Notes under the pieces: model-generated
The model's input: the letters and a program-made list of their open reading frames with translations, nothing else
Told to the model about the DNA's origin: nothing
The model's database searches: none
From: Patiria miniata
Taxonomy: Eukaryota > Echinodermata > Asteroidea > Valvatida > Asterinidae
Direction of reading: 5' to 3'
Assembly (NCBI RefSeq): GCF_015706575.1
Contig: NW_024037052.1
Location: 1,178,001 to 1,242,000, forward strand
DNA length: 64,000 nucleotides
Shown: positions 12,301 to 22,772 of the stretch, piece after piece
How positions within the stretch are numbered: position 1 is the stretch's first letter
Layout: every line of letters begins with the position of its first letter
Translations under genes and position numbers: made by a program

Positions 12301-12783
12301 TCAAGGAAAAAGTCCAAGACAACAAGTCCACTAACGCATGGTAGGTGGAACTGGAAAAAGTTTGGCATTAGGCCTGCCGTCTTTTTCGTACAACAACTGC
12401 CGGTGAAATTTGTCTTCTATGCTCTCCTCGCCTTCCTCAAGATTTTGCATGGAAGAGATCGTCAGACTAAAACCACCACGTTGCAATCATTCAGTATCAT
12501 TTGTACAACACTGAATAAAGTAGATCTGCCAAAGTCCAAAATGCTCCTTATGTGCGATTACCCCAATAGTTTGATTGCAGCTTTTGAGGGGGCCATTCAG
12601 TTGTGACTTTGTAACAAGATTCTTTTGTTTTGCTAACTTTTGAGAAAAAAAATGATTTCTGAATGGAAAAGTTAGTTCTTTTTTTAAAGCAATTCAAACG
12701 AATTTGCTTGAAAATGATCATTATTGTATTGTATTTAACTTGAAATGATTTCTTTGTGCAGGAAGCTTCTCTATAATGCCCAC
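9392..12783 (-). other. Ccdc77 intron(s); expected exon not found
   Basis: The exon at 12,784 ends after ...NLEIE in phase 0 and the exon at 9,391 begins DKTEKL in phase 0. Vertebrate CCDC77 has about 45 further residues between these points, containing an SLEEELARIREEE-like segment. No matching exon was seen by eye here. The region holds the CCTTCCGTTACC motif cluster, a poly-C tract at about 10,645-10,660 and ACATGTACATGTAC runs at about 10,200. A 51-codon minus-strand frame near 12,325-12,480 did not look like this gene. Confidence 0.5.
9810..11440. repeat. Cluster of eight 14-bp GTCCTTCCGTTACC motifs, both orientations
   Basis: GTCCTTCCGTTACC occurs at 9810-9823, 9976-9989, 11035-11048, 11049-11062 (one mismatch), 11248-11261 and 11427-11440. 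Its reverse complement occurs at 9995-10008 and 10009-10022. Copies 9976-9989 and 9995-10008 form a perfect inverted repeat around AAATT. Part of the cluster is repeated at 63,309-63,522. A 14-mer recurring eight times in 1.6 kb is not expected by chance; function is unknown. Confidence 0.8.
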
Positions 12784-13003
12784 CTCAATTTCCAAGTTCT
12801 GTGTTTGTCTCTCTTCCAGTGCATGATCTGAGATGACTAAGACGTCATCTTTGGAGACATCTAGTTGTTCCTTACATCGATCCAGCTCCTGTAGTAGACG
12901 GTCCTTCTCTACCATCCAGACTCGCTCCTGAGATCGTCCTTCATACTTCAGCTCTAGATAGTCCTTAGTGCTGTCATACAACATCTGCTGTGTACGATGT
13001 AAC
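12784..13003 (-). CDS. ccdc77: Ccdc77 exon downstream of the tandem cassette
   Basis: A 220-nt exon. The acceptor is TTAATAG (RC of 13,004-13,010) and the donor GTGGGC gives GAG|gtgggc. The incoming phase needs two bases from the previous exon (AA + G = Lys), which the 227-nt exon provides. The outgoing phase is 0. It encodes LHRTQQMLYDSTKDYLELKY followed by EGRSQERVWMVEKDRLL and ends NLEIE. This corresponds closely to the vertebrate CCDC77 stretch LHHTQELLYESTKDFLQLR...SWMLEKDNL. It is predicted to be helical coiled coil. The alternative donor further on (after ...NHFK) is weaker and would add non-conserved residues. Confidence 0.9.
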
Positions 13004-13159
13004 CTATTAACAGAAGAATGTCCATGACAAGTGATGTATGATGGTTGAACAAGGTAGCTGAATAAAGGATACACATTCTACTTTTGTTTAAAGAACGGTA
13101 AGTGTCTTATTAGTCATTCATAAGATTTCATTTCATTTTGCGTCGGGGTGATGTAAATC

Positions 13160-13515
13160 AAATTAGGTTTTGCCCTTCACCGACATATAAACACTGTATA
13201 CTCTCTGTGTTACCTCCCGAGTGAAAGTTGAAAAAAATCACTCCGGTCAAACCCATGACCCTCCTGCTTTCTAGTGCAGATGTCTTACCACTTGACCACC
13301 GAGCTAACGGGATCAGTTGGCTGGTTCGAATCTGATGTACATAGCAGCGGGTACTACATTAACTATTCATAAGATGGTAAGACATCTGCAATAGAAAGCA
13401 GGAGGTCGTGGGTTCGAGTCCCACCGGAGTGATTTTTTTCCAACTTTCACTCGGGAGGAAACACACTGAGAATACAGTGTTTATACATCGGTGATGGACA
13501 AAACCTAATTTGGTT
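13160..13515. repeat. Head-to-head pair of tRNA-derived SINEs (inverted repeat)
   Basis: A minus-strand SINE (about 13,160-13,345) and a plus-strand SINE (about 13,370-13,515) share the same body: an A-box-like TAGCTCGGTGGTCAAGTGG, the segment ACATCTGCA.TAGAAAGCAGG, a B-box-like GGGTTCGAGTCCCA, then a tail starting CCAACTTTCACTCGGGAGG. The tandem-unit boundary (13,224) falls inside the minus-strand SINE, so later units have it truncated. Confidence 0.8.
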
Positions 13516-14081
13516 TTATTAGTCAATTGACTCATGTAATTTCAGCAAGCACACACTGCATATGCCTCCATGTTATTTTGGCAAGATGTGTTGCCAACAT
13601 ACTAGTGTGGAAAGACTGTGGTTTCTAAAATAACTAAGATCAAAGTGCTTTACATTATTATTACCCCTGATCATTGGGCCAATGAAACATTGCAAATACA
13701 ATCTCAGCTTCCTGTGGAATATGGATTTTTATTCACGAGAAAGTCATTTTAGTCATGTTCCCTGACAGTATTTTATAAACTATTGAATAGGATGGTGCCA
13801 GACTATTTTTGCATTCTAGCCTCACTTTCAATTTTTATTTTAAATGTGGCTTAAAAACATTAGGGTATGTTTAACAACAAATTTAAATTTTCATTAAAGC
13901 AGACTGGTATTAATTTGTAATTAATTTTATGTCACTGCTTTAATTTCTCTTTGCAAGTTCCAAATATGAAGATTTTACCTCGCTTTCAATTTAATATAGT
14001 CGACTCCTGAATAAAGCCCATACAGCTCGGTGTAGTCATTTCGACGCAAGGTAGCTAAAATCAATCACAATTGCGATCTCT

Positions 14082-14218
14082 GTTCTCACAGGTACCCATT
14101 TATTCCTGGGTGGGGCGAAGCAATGAGTGACAAAGTGTCTTGCCAAAGGGAACATGCACCATAACCCCAGGCTGGACTCGAACCCACAACCTGTAGAATG
14201 AGACCAGGGCACTCCACA
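14082..14218 (-). repeat. tRNA-derived SINE with conserved core, first type (U1; also in U2-U5)
   Basis: On the minus strand there is a B-box-like GGTTGTGGGTTCGAGTCCAG followed by a core with GGCAAGACACTTTGTCAC and CCCACCCAGGA.TAAATGGGTACC. This core is shared with the SINE at 15,060-15,265 and resembles the widespread metazoan SINE core, possibly Nin-DC (recalled, not searched). Copies in the other units lie at about 17,983-18,145, 21,912-22,074, 24,628-24,790 and 27,343-27,505. The U1 copy is shortened in its head. Confidence 0.7.
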
Positions 14219-14521
14219 TATTTAGAAATGTTTTGCCAATTCATGCAACAACACAAACACCAGGTAATATAATCTATTTGAAACCCCTGCCCGTTGTCCA
14301 AACTGCACACATGTGCATTTATCTTTATTGGTACCTTCAAGGATGTAACTGGGGTCCAAGTTGCTGGAGGGCCCTAAAGGGACCTCAGTTTCTAGTAGGA
14401 GGCAGTCTTTGAGCAGAGGGGTCCATGCCCCTCATCCTCCTCCCCTATCATTAGCTATGCCACTGGGCACCTTTGTCAAGTTCATTTAAGATTATAAGGA
14501 ATCAATGAAGGGAGTTCCTAC

Positions 14522-14747
14522 TTTTCATTGAGGGAGTGAATCTTGGAGCGATCTCTCTCAATCACAGTCTGCATCTCTTCCATCCTGACCCTGCGATCCT
14601 CCAGCAAGGCTCCGTCTGCTCTCTAGATAGCTCAGCTTGTTCCTTCATCTGAGATTGTAGAGCTTCAATCTGTAGCAACAGACTCTCTGGCTCTGCCTGC
14701 TGCTGGTCTGAATCAGGATGGACAGCTTTGGGCTGGGCGCTGTTGGA
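14522..14747 (-). pseudogene. ccdc77: Ccdc77 exon Y, unit U1: frameshifted copy
   Basis: Same exon as in U2-U5 but 226 instead of 227 nt. One T is missing in the sequence read as SREQTE|ALLEDRR, after which the frame gives PCWRIAGSGW and loses the heptad pattern. It lies nearest to the downstream exon (12,784-13,003), yet it cannot be used in frame. If the base is truly absent, this is a dead copy and one of U2-U5 must supply the exon. Confidence 0.8.
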
Positions 14748-14825
14748 CTGAAATGAGGATTGGAAAATATTGATGGATGGTAACAGGATCAACCTGCTGG
14801 TACAGACTCGGACAAAAGAAACCAC

Positions 14826-14914
14826 CATTTTGGAGATGATCTGATCAATTATCGTGATTGAAGCAACTTTACTGGGATAACGTATGTAACTAAACTCACT
14901 TCTCAGGGGAGTAA
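14826..14914 (-). CDS. ccdc77: Ccdc77 exon X, unit U1 (short 89-nt form)
   Basis: After an acceptor CCTGTAG it reads VTPLRSEFSYIRYPSKVASI and ends ATG|gtggtt. The incoming phase 1 matches the G left by exon 31,186-31,307, and the outgoing phase 0 matches exon Y. It lacks the 14 codons present in U5. The donor is not strong, so the 3' boundary is tentative. Confidence 0.5.
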
Positions 14915-15059
14915 CTACAGGTAATTTCATCAGCTGATCAAGGAATTATCAACACACCTACCAAAAGCTGCAACAGATATATATATTTACTATTAATACT
15001 ATGAAAGTAAGTAAAGTCTGTCATTAGCCAATACATCTCTGGTTTCAAAGGCATGAAAC

Positions 15060-15265
15060 GACCGAGGATATTTTTTTATCCCCCCTGGATAGGATGCCAG
15101 TCCATTGCAGGTTACTTCCCAGCTAATATCGGTACCCATTTATACTCCTGGGTGGAGAGAGGCAAGTGGGGGTGAAGTGGCTTGCCCAAGGACACACATA
15201 TAACCGGCAACTAGATTCGGACCCCTGACCCTCTGATCATGAGTCACAAACCTTAACCATATTAA
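15060..15265 (-). repeat. SINE with conserved core, second copy type (U1; also in U2-U5)
   Basis: Contains the minus-strand core GGCAAGCCACTTCACCCCC and CCACCCAGGAGTATAAATGG, preceded by a B-box-like GGGTCCGAATCTAG. It is diverged from the SINE at 14,082-14,218 but alignable. Copies lie at about 18,989-19,194, 22,918-23,123, 25,634-25,839 and 28,391-28,596. Confidence 0.65.
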
Positions 15266-15299
15266 TGCTTAAACAAAACTTAAAATCCCATAGACCTTA

Positions 15300-15520
15300 T
15301 AAATAGTTAATGCGATGCCCACTGCCATGTACCAATACATCAGATTCGAGCCAGCCAACCGATCCCATTAGCTCAGTGGTCAAGTGGTAAAACATCTGCA
15401 CTAGAAAGCAGGAGGTTGTGGGTTCGAGTCCCAACCGAGTGATTTTTTCCAACTTTTACTCAGGAGGTAACACACTGAGTATTCAGTGTTTATACATCAA
15501 TGAAGGGCAAAACCTGATTT
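15300..15520 (+). repeat. tRNA-derived SINE, plus strand (U1; also in U2-U5)
   Basis: A-box-like TTAGCTCAGTGGTCAAGTGG and B-box-like GGTTCGAGTCCCA are spaced as in a tRNA-derived promoter. A body and tail shared with the inverted SINE pair at 13,160-13,515 follow. Copies start near 19,229, 23,158, 25,874 and 28,631. It lacks a plausible complete cloverleaf and sits in a repeat, so it is called a SINE rather than a tRNA gene. Confidence 0.75.
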
Positions 15521-17017
15521 GACATACATTGTATTAATACTATGATCCACTAGTTTATCTGACCAACAAATACTAAAAATGGGCCTGATATGGTTGGTAT
15601 GAGATCTGAGGAGTGTTGGCTTTGCAATGTTTTATCAACCACCCTTTGCCTCAACCATACCGGTATGTAATCTCTACCTACCTTTTGTGTTAGCAGTAAC
15701 TCTGTGTTGTGCATTCCTCCGTGTTCTGTTGTTCTGTGGTCTGCTTGGCACTTCGGCTTTTAAACCCAATATTTCACCCTCTGGAGAAAAAAAAACCAGA
15801 CAGGCAAGTAAGAAGAAAACATGAGACGTCTTGGAAATTACAGGTTACACCTTCATATACCTTTGAAATCTGATGGACAGTGTGTGCAGATATATAATTG
15901 TTTGCCAGAATAAAATGCAATGTTCAAAGTTGGGTCAAAAGTCTTCTAATGCCCGACTGTAATTCATTGTAATAAACCAGTTCTGTATTTCAATGACCTG
16001 AGGTCATTTGGGATAACATTGCTGACACGATGTTAGGCGATGTTACGCGCACGACCACTCTGGTGGTAATTTACACACAAGCGTCGCGCACCCGCATTCA
16101 TGCACCTTTGATCGTTCTACTATCCCGAATGACCGGTGACCCATATCGTTGTGCACATAAGCAGTTGAAATACCGAACTGGCTTATCCATGGCATTCCTT
16201 GAGTTGTTTGCTTGTTTGGAAAAGGATGAGACATTTAGGACAACTTGAAGAACTGTTGACACTTAAAATACCCAATACAAGGGAACTTGACTAGGTTTAC
16301 TCTTAATAATGTTCAAATGGGGGCAGTTCCGCAGTGTCAGACGTACATTTTGGGCAATTCAACAGTGTATGTAATTGTAGTTATAATCACGGGGTAGATT
16401 TTAATTCTGATAAAACATATCAGTTAGTCACTAGTTACTTTGATGAGTCAAAGAAGAAATTATTCATCCAACTTTGTTGCTGTAGTAGAAATTGGCTCAA
16501 AACACCGGACGTACTCAGACAAATCAATTTTTTGTATTGTCATCAATTGATTTTCCATTTACAAGTAACAGCCAAACTGTTGAACTTGTTAGGGAATGTA
16601 CAACATTTGCTTTTGCTGCAATGTTCAAAATAAGTGCATCTGGGGGATTAGTGTGCTATAAAAAATATTGTTAAAGGGCATGTACAACATTTGCTTTTGC
16701 TGCAATAATCAGAAATAAATGGATTTGGAGGATTAGTATGTTTTAGCAAATATTGTTAAAATGACTTGTTTCACGTTTTGGGCTTGTAGATGTTGGAAAA
16801 ACCAAGAAAACCATTCATGTTCTTGTAGTCTGGTTCACAGACCCCATTTAAGATGAAACGGAGAATTTATAGACTTTGGGGGATTGTAAGATCAGAGAGG
16901 CAGTCTAGTAGGCTTGTACCCCTTCAAAGGTGTGTAATCAATTGCACAGAAAACACAGAATAACTAATTATGAAAAATTAGGAGTAGTTTTAAAAAAAAA
17001 AACAGTTTTCTCCATTG

Positions 17018-17033
17018 CTGGTCGGCCGACCAG
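17018..17033. repeat. Perfect 16-bp palindrome CTGGTCGGCCGACCAG
   Basis: Present once per unit. In U3 and U4 it lies within a few bases of the breakpoint of the shared ~1.2-kb deletion (junctions near 23,657 and 26,373). A diverged relative, TTCGGCCGACCAG, occurs near 30,783. Confidence 0.85.
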
Positions 17034-18449
17034 CGTTGGAAAAATACCATTTTTTTTTTTAAATGTCAGCACACCAGGAGCCACGATTTTACAGGATGCT
17101 TTAGGCTGTCATTCCCTAAAGTTGAAAAAAATCACTCCGGTCGAACCCATGACCTCCTGCTTTCTAGTGCAGATGTCTTACCACTTGACCACCGAGCTAA
17201 CGGGATCAGTTGGCTGGTTCGAATCTGATGTACATAGCAGCGGGTACTACATTAACTATTCATAAGATGGTAAGACATCTGCAATAGAAAGCAGGAGGTC
17301 GTGGGTTCGAGTCCCACCGGAGTGATTTTTTTCCAACTTTCACTCGGGAGGAAACACACTGAGAATACAGTGTTTATACATCGGTGATGGACAAAACCTA
17401 ATTTGGTTTTATTAGTCAATTGACTCATGTAATTTCAGCAAGCACACACTGCATATGCCTCCATGTTATTTTGGCAAGATGTGTTGCCAATATACTAGTG
17501 TGGAAAGACTGTGGTTTCTAAAATAACTAAGATCAAAGTGCTTTACATTATTATTACCCCTGATCATTGGGCCAATGAAACATTGCAAATACAATCTCAG
17601 CTTCCTGTGGAATATGGATTTTTATTCACGAGGAAGTCATTTTAGTCATGTTCCCTGACAGTATTTTATAAACTATTGAATAGGATGGTGCCAGACTATT
17701 TTTGCATTCTAGCCTCACTTTCAATTTTTATTTTAAATGTGGCTTAAAAACATTAGGGTATGTTTAACAACAAATTTAAATTTTCATTAAAGCAGACTGG
17801 TATTAATTTGTAATTAATTTTATGTCACTGCTTTAATTTCTCTTTGCAAGTTCCAAATATGAAGATTTTACCTCGCTTTCAATTTAATATAGTCGACTCC
17901 TGAATAAAGCCCATACAGCTCGGTGTAGTCATTTCGACGCAAGGTAGCTAAAATCAATCACAATTGCGATCTCTGTTCTCACAGGTACCCATTTACTCCT
18001 GGGTGGGGCGAAGCAATGAGTGACAAAGTGTCTTGCCAAAGGGAACATGCACCATAACCCCAGGCTGGACTCGAACCCACAACCTGTAGAATTACCCGCA
18101 GACAACGAGTTCAATGCTCCAGACCATGAGGCCAGGGCACTCCACATATTTAGAAATGTTTTGCCAATTCATGCAACAACACAAACACCAGGTAATATAA
18201 TCTATTTGAAACCCCTGCCCGTTGTCCAAACTGCACACATGTGCATTTATCTTTATTGGTACCTTCAAGGATGTAACTGGGGTCCAAGTTGCTGGAGGGC
18301 CCTAAAGGGACCTCAGTTTCTAGTAGGAGGCAGTCTTTGAGCAGAGGGGTCCATGCCCCTCATCCTCCTCCCCTATCATTAGCTATGCCACTGGGCACCT
18401 TTGTCAAGTTCATTTAAGATTATAAGGAATCAATGAAGGGAGTTCCTAC

Positions 18450-18676
18450 TTTTCATTGAGGGAGTGAATCTTGGAGCGATCTCTCTCAATCACAGTCTGC
18501 ATCTCTTCCATCCTGACCCTACGATCCTCCAGCAAGGCTTCCGTCTGCTCTCTAGATAGCTCAGCTTGTTCCTTCATCTGAGATTGTAGAGCTTCAACCT
18601 GTAGCAACAGACTCTCTGGCTCTGCCTGCTGCTGGTCTGAATCAGGATGGACAGCTTTGGGCTGGGCGCTGTTGGA
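18450..18676 (-). CDS. ccdc77: Ccdc77 exon Y, unit U2
   Basis: A 227-nt exon after the acceptor TCATTTCAG with donor AA|gtagga; phase 0 in, phase 2 out. It encodes SNSAQPKAVHPDSDQQQAEP, then LLLQVEALQSQMKEQAEL, SREQTEALLEDRRVRMEEMQ and ends HSLNE(K). Vertebrate CCDC77 has the matching LILQVEALQAQLEEQ..LSREQIEGLIEDRR. Because 227 is not a multiple of three, two Y copies cannot be joined in frame. It differs from U3-U5 by Val for Ile in LLLQVEAL. Confidence 0.88.
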
Positions 18677-18754
18677 CTGAAATGAGGATTGGAAAATATT
18701 GATGGATGGTAACAGGATCAACCTGCTGGCACAGACTCGGACAAAAGAAACCAC

Positions 18755-18843
18755 CCTTTTGGAGATGATCTGATCAATTATCGTGATTGAAGCAACTTTA
18801 CTGGGATAACGTATGTAACTAAACTCACTTCTCAGGGGAGTAA
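18755..18843 (-). CDS. ccdc77: Ccdc77 exon X, unit U2 (short form)
   Basis: 89-nt form of exon X, phase 1 to 0, ending AAAAGG|gtggtt. It encodes VTPLRSEFSYIRYPSKV and then ASITIIDQIISKR. Boundaries are tentative for the same reasons as in U1. Confidence 0.5.
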
Positions 18844-21800
18844 CTACAGGTAATTTCATCAGCTGATCAAGGAATTATCAACACACCTACCAAAAGCTGC
18901 AACAGATATATATATTTACTATTAATACTATGAAAGTAAGTAAAGTCTGTCATTAGCCAATACATCTCTGGTTTCAAAGGCATGAAACGACCGAGGATAT
19001 TTTTTTATCCCCCCTGGATAGGATGCCAGTCCATTGCAGGTTACTTCCCAGCTAATATCGGTACCCATTTATACTCCTGGGTGGAGAGAGGCAAGTGGGG
19101 GTGAAGTGGCTTGCCCAAGGACACACATATAACCGGCAACTAGATTCGGACCCCTGACCCTCTGATCATGAGTCACAAACCTTAACCATATTAATGCTTA
19201 AACAAAACTTAAAATCCCATAGACCTTATAAATAGTTAATGCGATGCCCACTGCCATGTACCAATACATCAGATTCGAGCCAGCCAACCGATCCCATTAG
19301 CTCAGTGGTCAAGTGGTAAAACATCTGCACTAGAAAGCAGGAGGTTGTGGGTTCGAGTCCCAACCGAGTGATTTTTTCCAACTTTTACTCAGGAGGTAAC
19401 ACACTGAGTATTCAGTGTTTATACATCAATGAAGGGCAAAACCTGATTTGACATACATTGTATTAATACTATGATCCACTAGTTTATCTGACCAACAAAT
19501 ACTAAAAATGGGCCTGATATGGTTGGTATGAGATCTGAGGAGTGTTGGCTTTGCAATGTTTTATCAACCACCCTTTGCCTCAACCATACCGGTATGTAAT
19601 CTCTACCTACCTTTTGTGTTAGCAGTAACTCTGTGTTGTGCATTCCTCCGTGTTCTGTTGTTCTGTGGTCTGCTTGGCACTTCGGCTTTTAAACCCAATA
19701 TTTCACCCTCTGGAGAAAAAAAAACCAGACAGGCAAGTAAGAAGAAAACATGAGACGTCTTGGAAATTACAGGTTACACCTTCATATACCTTTGAAATCT
19801 GATGGACAGTGTGTGCAGATATATAATTGTTTGCCAGAATAAAATGCAATGTTCAAAGTTGGGTCAAAAGTCTTCTAATGCCCGACTGTAATTCATTGTA
19901 ATAAACCAGTTCTGTATTTCAATGACCTGAGGTCATTTGGGATAACATTGCTGACACGATGTTAGGCGATGTTACGCGCACGACCACTCTGGTGGTAATT
20001 TACACACAAGCGTCGCGCACCCGCATTCATGCACCTTTGATCGTTCTACTATCCCGAATGACCGGTGACCCATATCGTTGTGCACATAAGCAGTTGAAAT
20101 ACCGAACTGGCTTATCCATGGCATTCCTTGAGTTGTTTGCTTGTTTGGAAAAGGATGAGACATTTAGGACAACTTGAAGAACTGTTGACACTTAAAATAC
20201 CCAATACAAGGGAACTTGACTAGGTTTACTCTTAATAATGTTCAAATGGGGGCAGTTCCGCAGTGTCAGACGTACATTTTGGGCAATTCAACAGTGTATG
20301 TAATTGTAGTTATAATCACGGGGTAGATTTTAATTCTGATAAAACATATCAGTTAGTCACTAGTTACTTTGATGAGTCAAAGAAGAAATTATTCATCCAA
20401 CTTTGTTGCTGTAGTAGAAATTGGCTCAAAACACCGGACGTACTCAGACAAATCAATTTTTTGTATTGTCATCAATTGATTTTCCATTTACAAGTAACAG
20501 CCAAACTGTTGAACTTGTTAGGGAATGTACAACATTTGCTTTTGCTGTAATGTTCAAAATAAGTGCATCTGGGGGATTAGTGTGCTATAAAAAATATTGT
20601 TAAAGGGCATGTACAACATTTGCTTTTGCTGCAATAATCAGAAATAAATGGATTTGGAGGATTAGTATGTTTTAGCAAATATTGTTAAAATGACTTGTTT
20701 CACGTTTTGGGCTTGTAGATGTTGGAAAAACCAAGAAAACCATTCATGTTCTTGTAGTCTGGTTCACAGACCCCATTTAAGATGAAACGGAGAATTTATA
20801 GACTTTGGGGGATTGTAAGATCAGAGAGGCAGTCTAGTAGGCTTGTACCCCTTCAAAGGTGTGTAATCAATTGCACAGAAAAGACAGAATAACTAATTAT
20901 GAAAAATTAGGAGTAGTTTTAAAAAAAAAACAGTTTTCTCCATTGCTGGTCGGCCGACCAGCGTTGGAAAAATACCATTTTTTTTTTTTAAATGTCAGCA
21001 CACCAGGAGCCACGATTTTACAGGATGCTTTAGGCTGTCATTCCCTAAAGTTGAAAAAAATCACTCCGGTCGAACCCATGACCTCCTGCTTTCTAGTGCA
21101 GATGTCTTACCACTTGACCACCGAGCTAACGGGATCAGTTGGCTGGTTCGAATCTGATGTACATAGCAGCGGGTACTACATTAACTATTCATAAGATGGT
21201 AAGACATCTGCAATAGAAAGCAGGAGGTCGTGGGTTCGAGTCCCACCGGAGTGATTTTTTTCCAACTTTCACTCGGGAGGAAACACACTGAGAATACAGT
21301 GTTTATACATCGGTGATGGACAAAACCTAATTTGGTTTTATTAGTCAATTGACTCATGTAATTTCAGCAAGCACACACTGCATATGCCTCCATGTTATTT
21401 TGGCAAGATGTGTTGCCAATATACCAGTGTGGAAAGACTGTGGTTTCTAAAATAACTAAGATCAAAGTGCTTTACATTATTATTACCCCTGATCATTGGG
21501 CCAATGAAACATTGCAAATACAATCTCAGCTTCCTGTGGAATATGGATTTTTATTCACGAGGAAGTCATTTTAGTCATGTTCCCTGACAGTATTTTATAA
21601 ACTATTGAATAGGATGGTGCCAGACTATTTTTGCATTCTAGCCTCACTTTCAATTTTTATTTTAAATGTGGCTTAAAAACATTAGGGTATGTTTAACAAC
21701 AAATTTAAATTTTCATTAAAGCAGACTGGTATTAATTTGTAATTAATTTTATGTCACTGCTTTAATTTCTCTTTGCAAGTTCCAAATATGAAGATTTTAC

Positions 21801-22378
21801 CTCGCTTTCAATTTAATATAGTCGACTCCTGAATAAAGCCCATACAGCTCGGTGTAGTCATTTCGACGCAAGGTAGCTAAAATCAATCACAATTGCGATC
21901 TCTGTTCTCACAGGTACCCATTTACTCCTGGGTGGGGCGAAGCAATGAGTGACAAAGTGTCTTGCCAAAGGGAACATGCACCATAACCCCAGGCTGGACT
22001 CGAACCCACAACCTGTAGAATTACCCGCAGACAACGAGTTCAATGCTCCAGACCATGAGACCAGGGCACTCCACATATTTAGAAATGTTTTGCCAATTCA
22101 TGCAACAACACAAACACCAGGTAATATAATCTATTTGAAACCCCTGCCCGTTGTCCAAACTGCACACATGTGCATTTATCTTTATTGGTACCTTCAAGGA
22201 TGTAACTGGGGTCCAAGTTGCTGGAGGGCCCTAAAGGGACCTCAGTTTCTAGTAGGAGGCAGTCTTTGAGCAGAGGGGTCCATGCCCCTCATCCTCCTCC
22301 CCTATCATTAGCTATGCCACTGGGCACCTTTGTCAAGTTCATTTAAGATTATAAGGAATCAATGAAGGGAGTTCCTAC

Positions 22379-22605
22379 TTTTCATTGAGGGAGTGAATCT
22401 TGGAGCGATCTCTCTCAATCACAGTCTGCATCTCTTCCATCCTGACCCTACGATCCTCCAGCAAGGCTTCCGTCTGCTCTCTAGATAGCTCAGCTTGTTC
22501 CTTCATCTGAGATTGTAGAGCTTCAATCTGTAGCAACAGACTCTCTGGCTCTGCCTGCTGCTGGTCTGAATCAGGATGGACAGCTTTGGGCTGGGCGCTG
22601 TTGGA
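22379..22605 (-). CDS. ccdc77: Ccdc77 exon Y, unit U3
   Basis: 227-nt copy of exon Y, intact, same splice sites and phases as U2, with LLLQIEALQ. It lies in one of the two units that lack the 1.2-kb internal segment. Confidence 0.86.
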
Positions 22606-22683
22606 CTGAAATGAGGATTGGAAAATATTGATGGATGGTAACAGGATCAACCTGCTGGTACAGACTCGGACAAAAGAAACCAC

Positions 22684-22772
22684 CCTTTTGGAGATGATCT
22701 GATCAATTATCGTGATTGAAGCAACTTTACTGGGATAACGTATGTAACTAAACTCACTTCTCAGGGGAGTAA
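22684..22772 (-). CDS. ccdc77: Ccdc77 exon X, unit U3 (short form)
   Basis: 89-nt form identical in layout to U2. Same acceptor and GTGGTT donor; phase 1 to 0. Confidence 0.5.

Noticed and set aside
12325-12480. 51-codon minus-strand frame (MQNLEEGEESIEDKFHRQ...) as the missing Ccdc77 exon
   Set aside because: The acidic start looks protein-like, but it does not align with the expected coiled-coil segment, ends in a stop codon, and has no matching splice sites.
15363-15441. tRNA gene candidate (A-box and B-box like words)
   Set aside because: The sequence recurs with a common tail in both orientations and no good cloverleaf could be formed; it is a tRNA-derived SINE.
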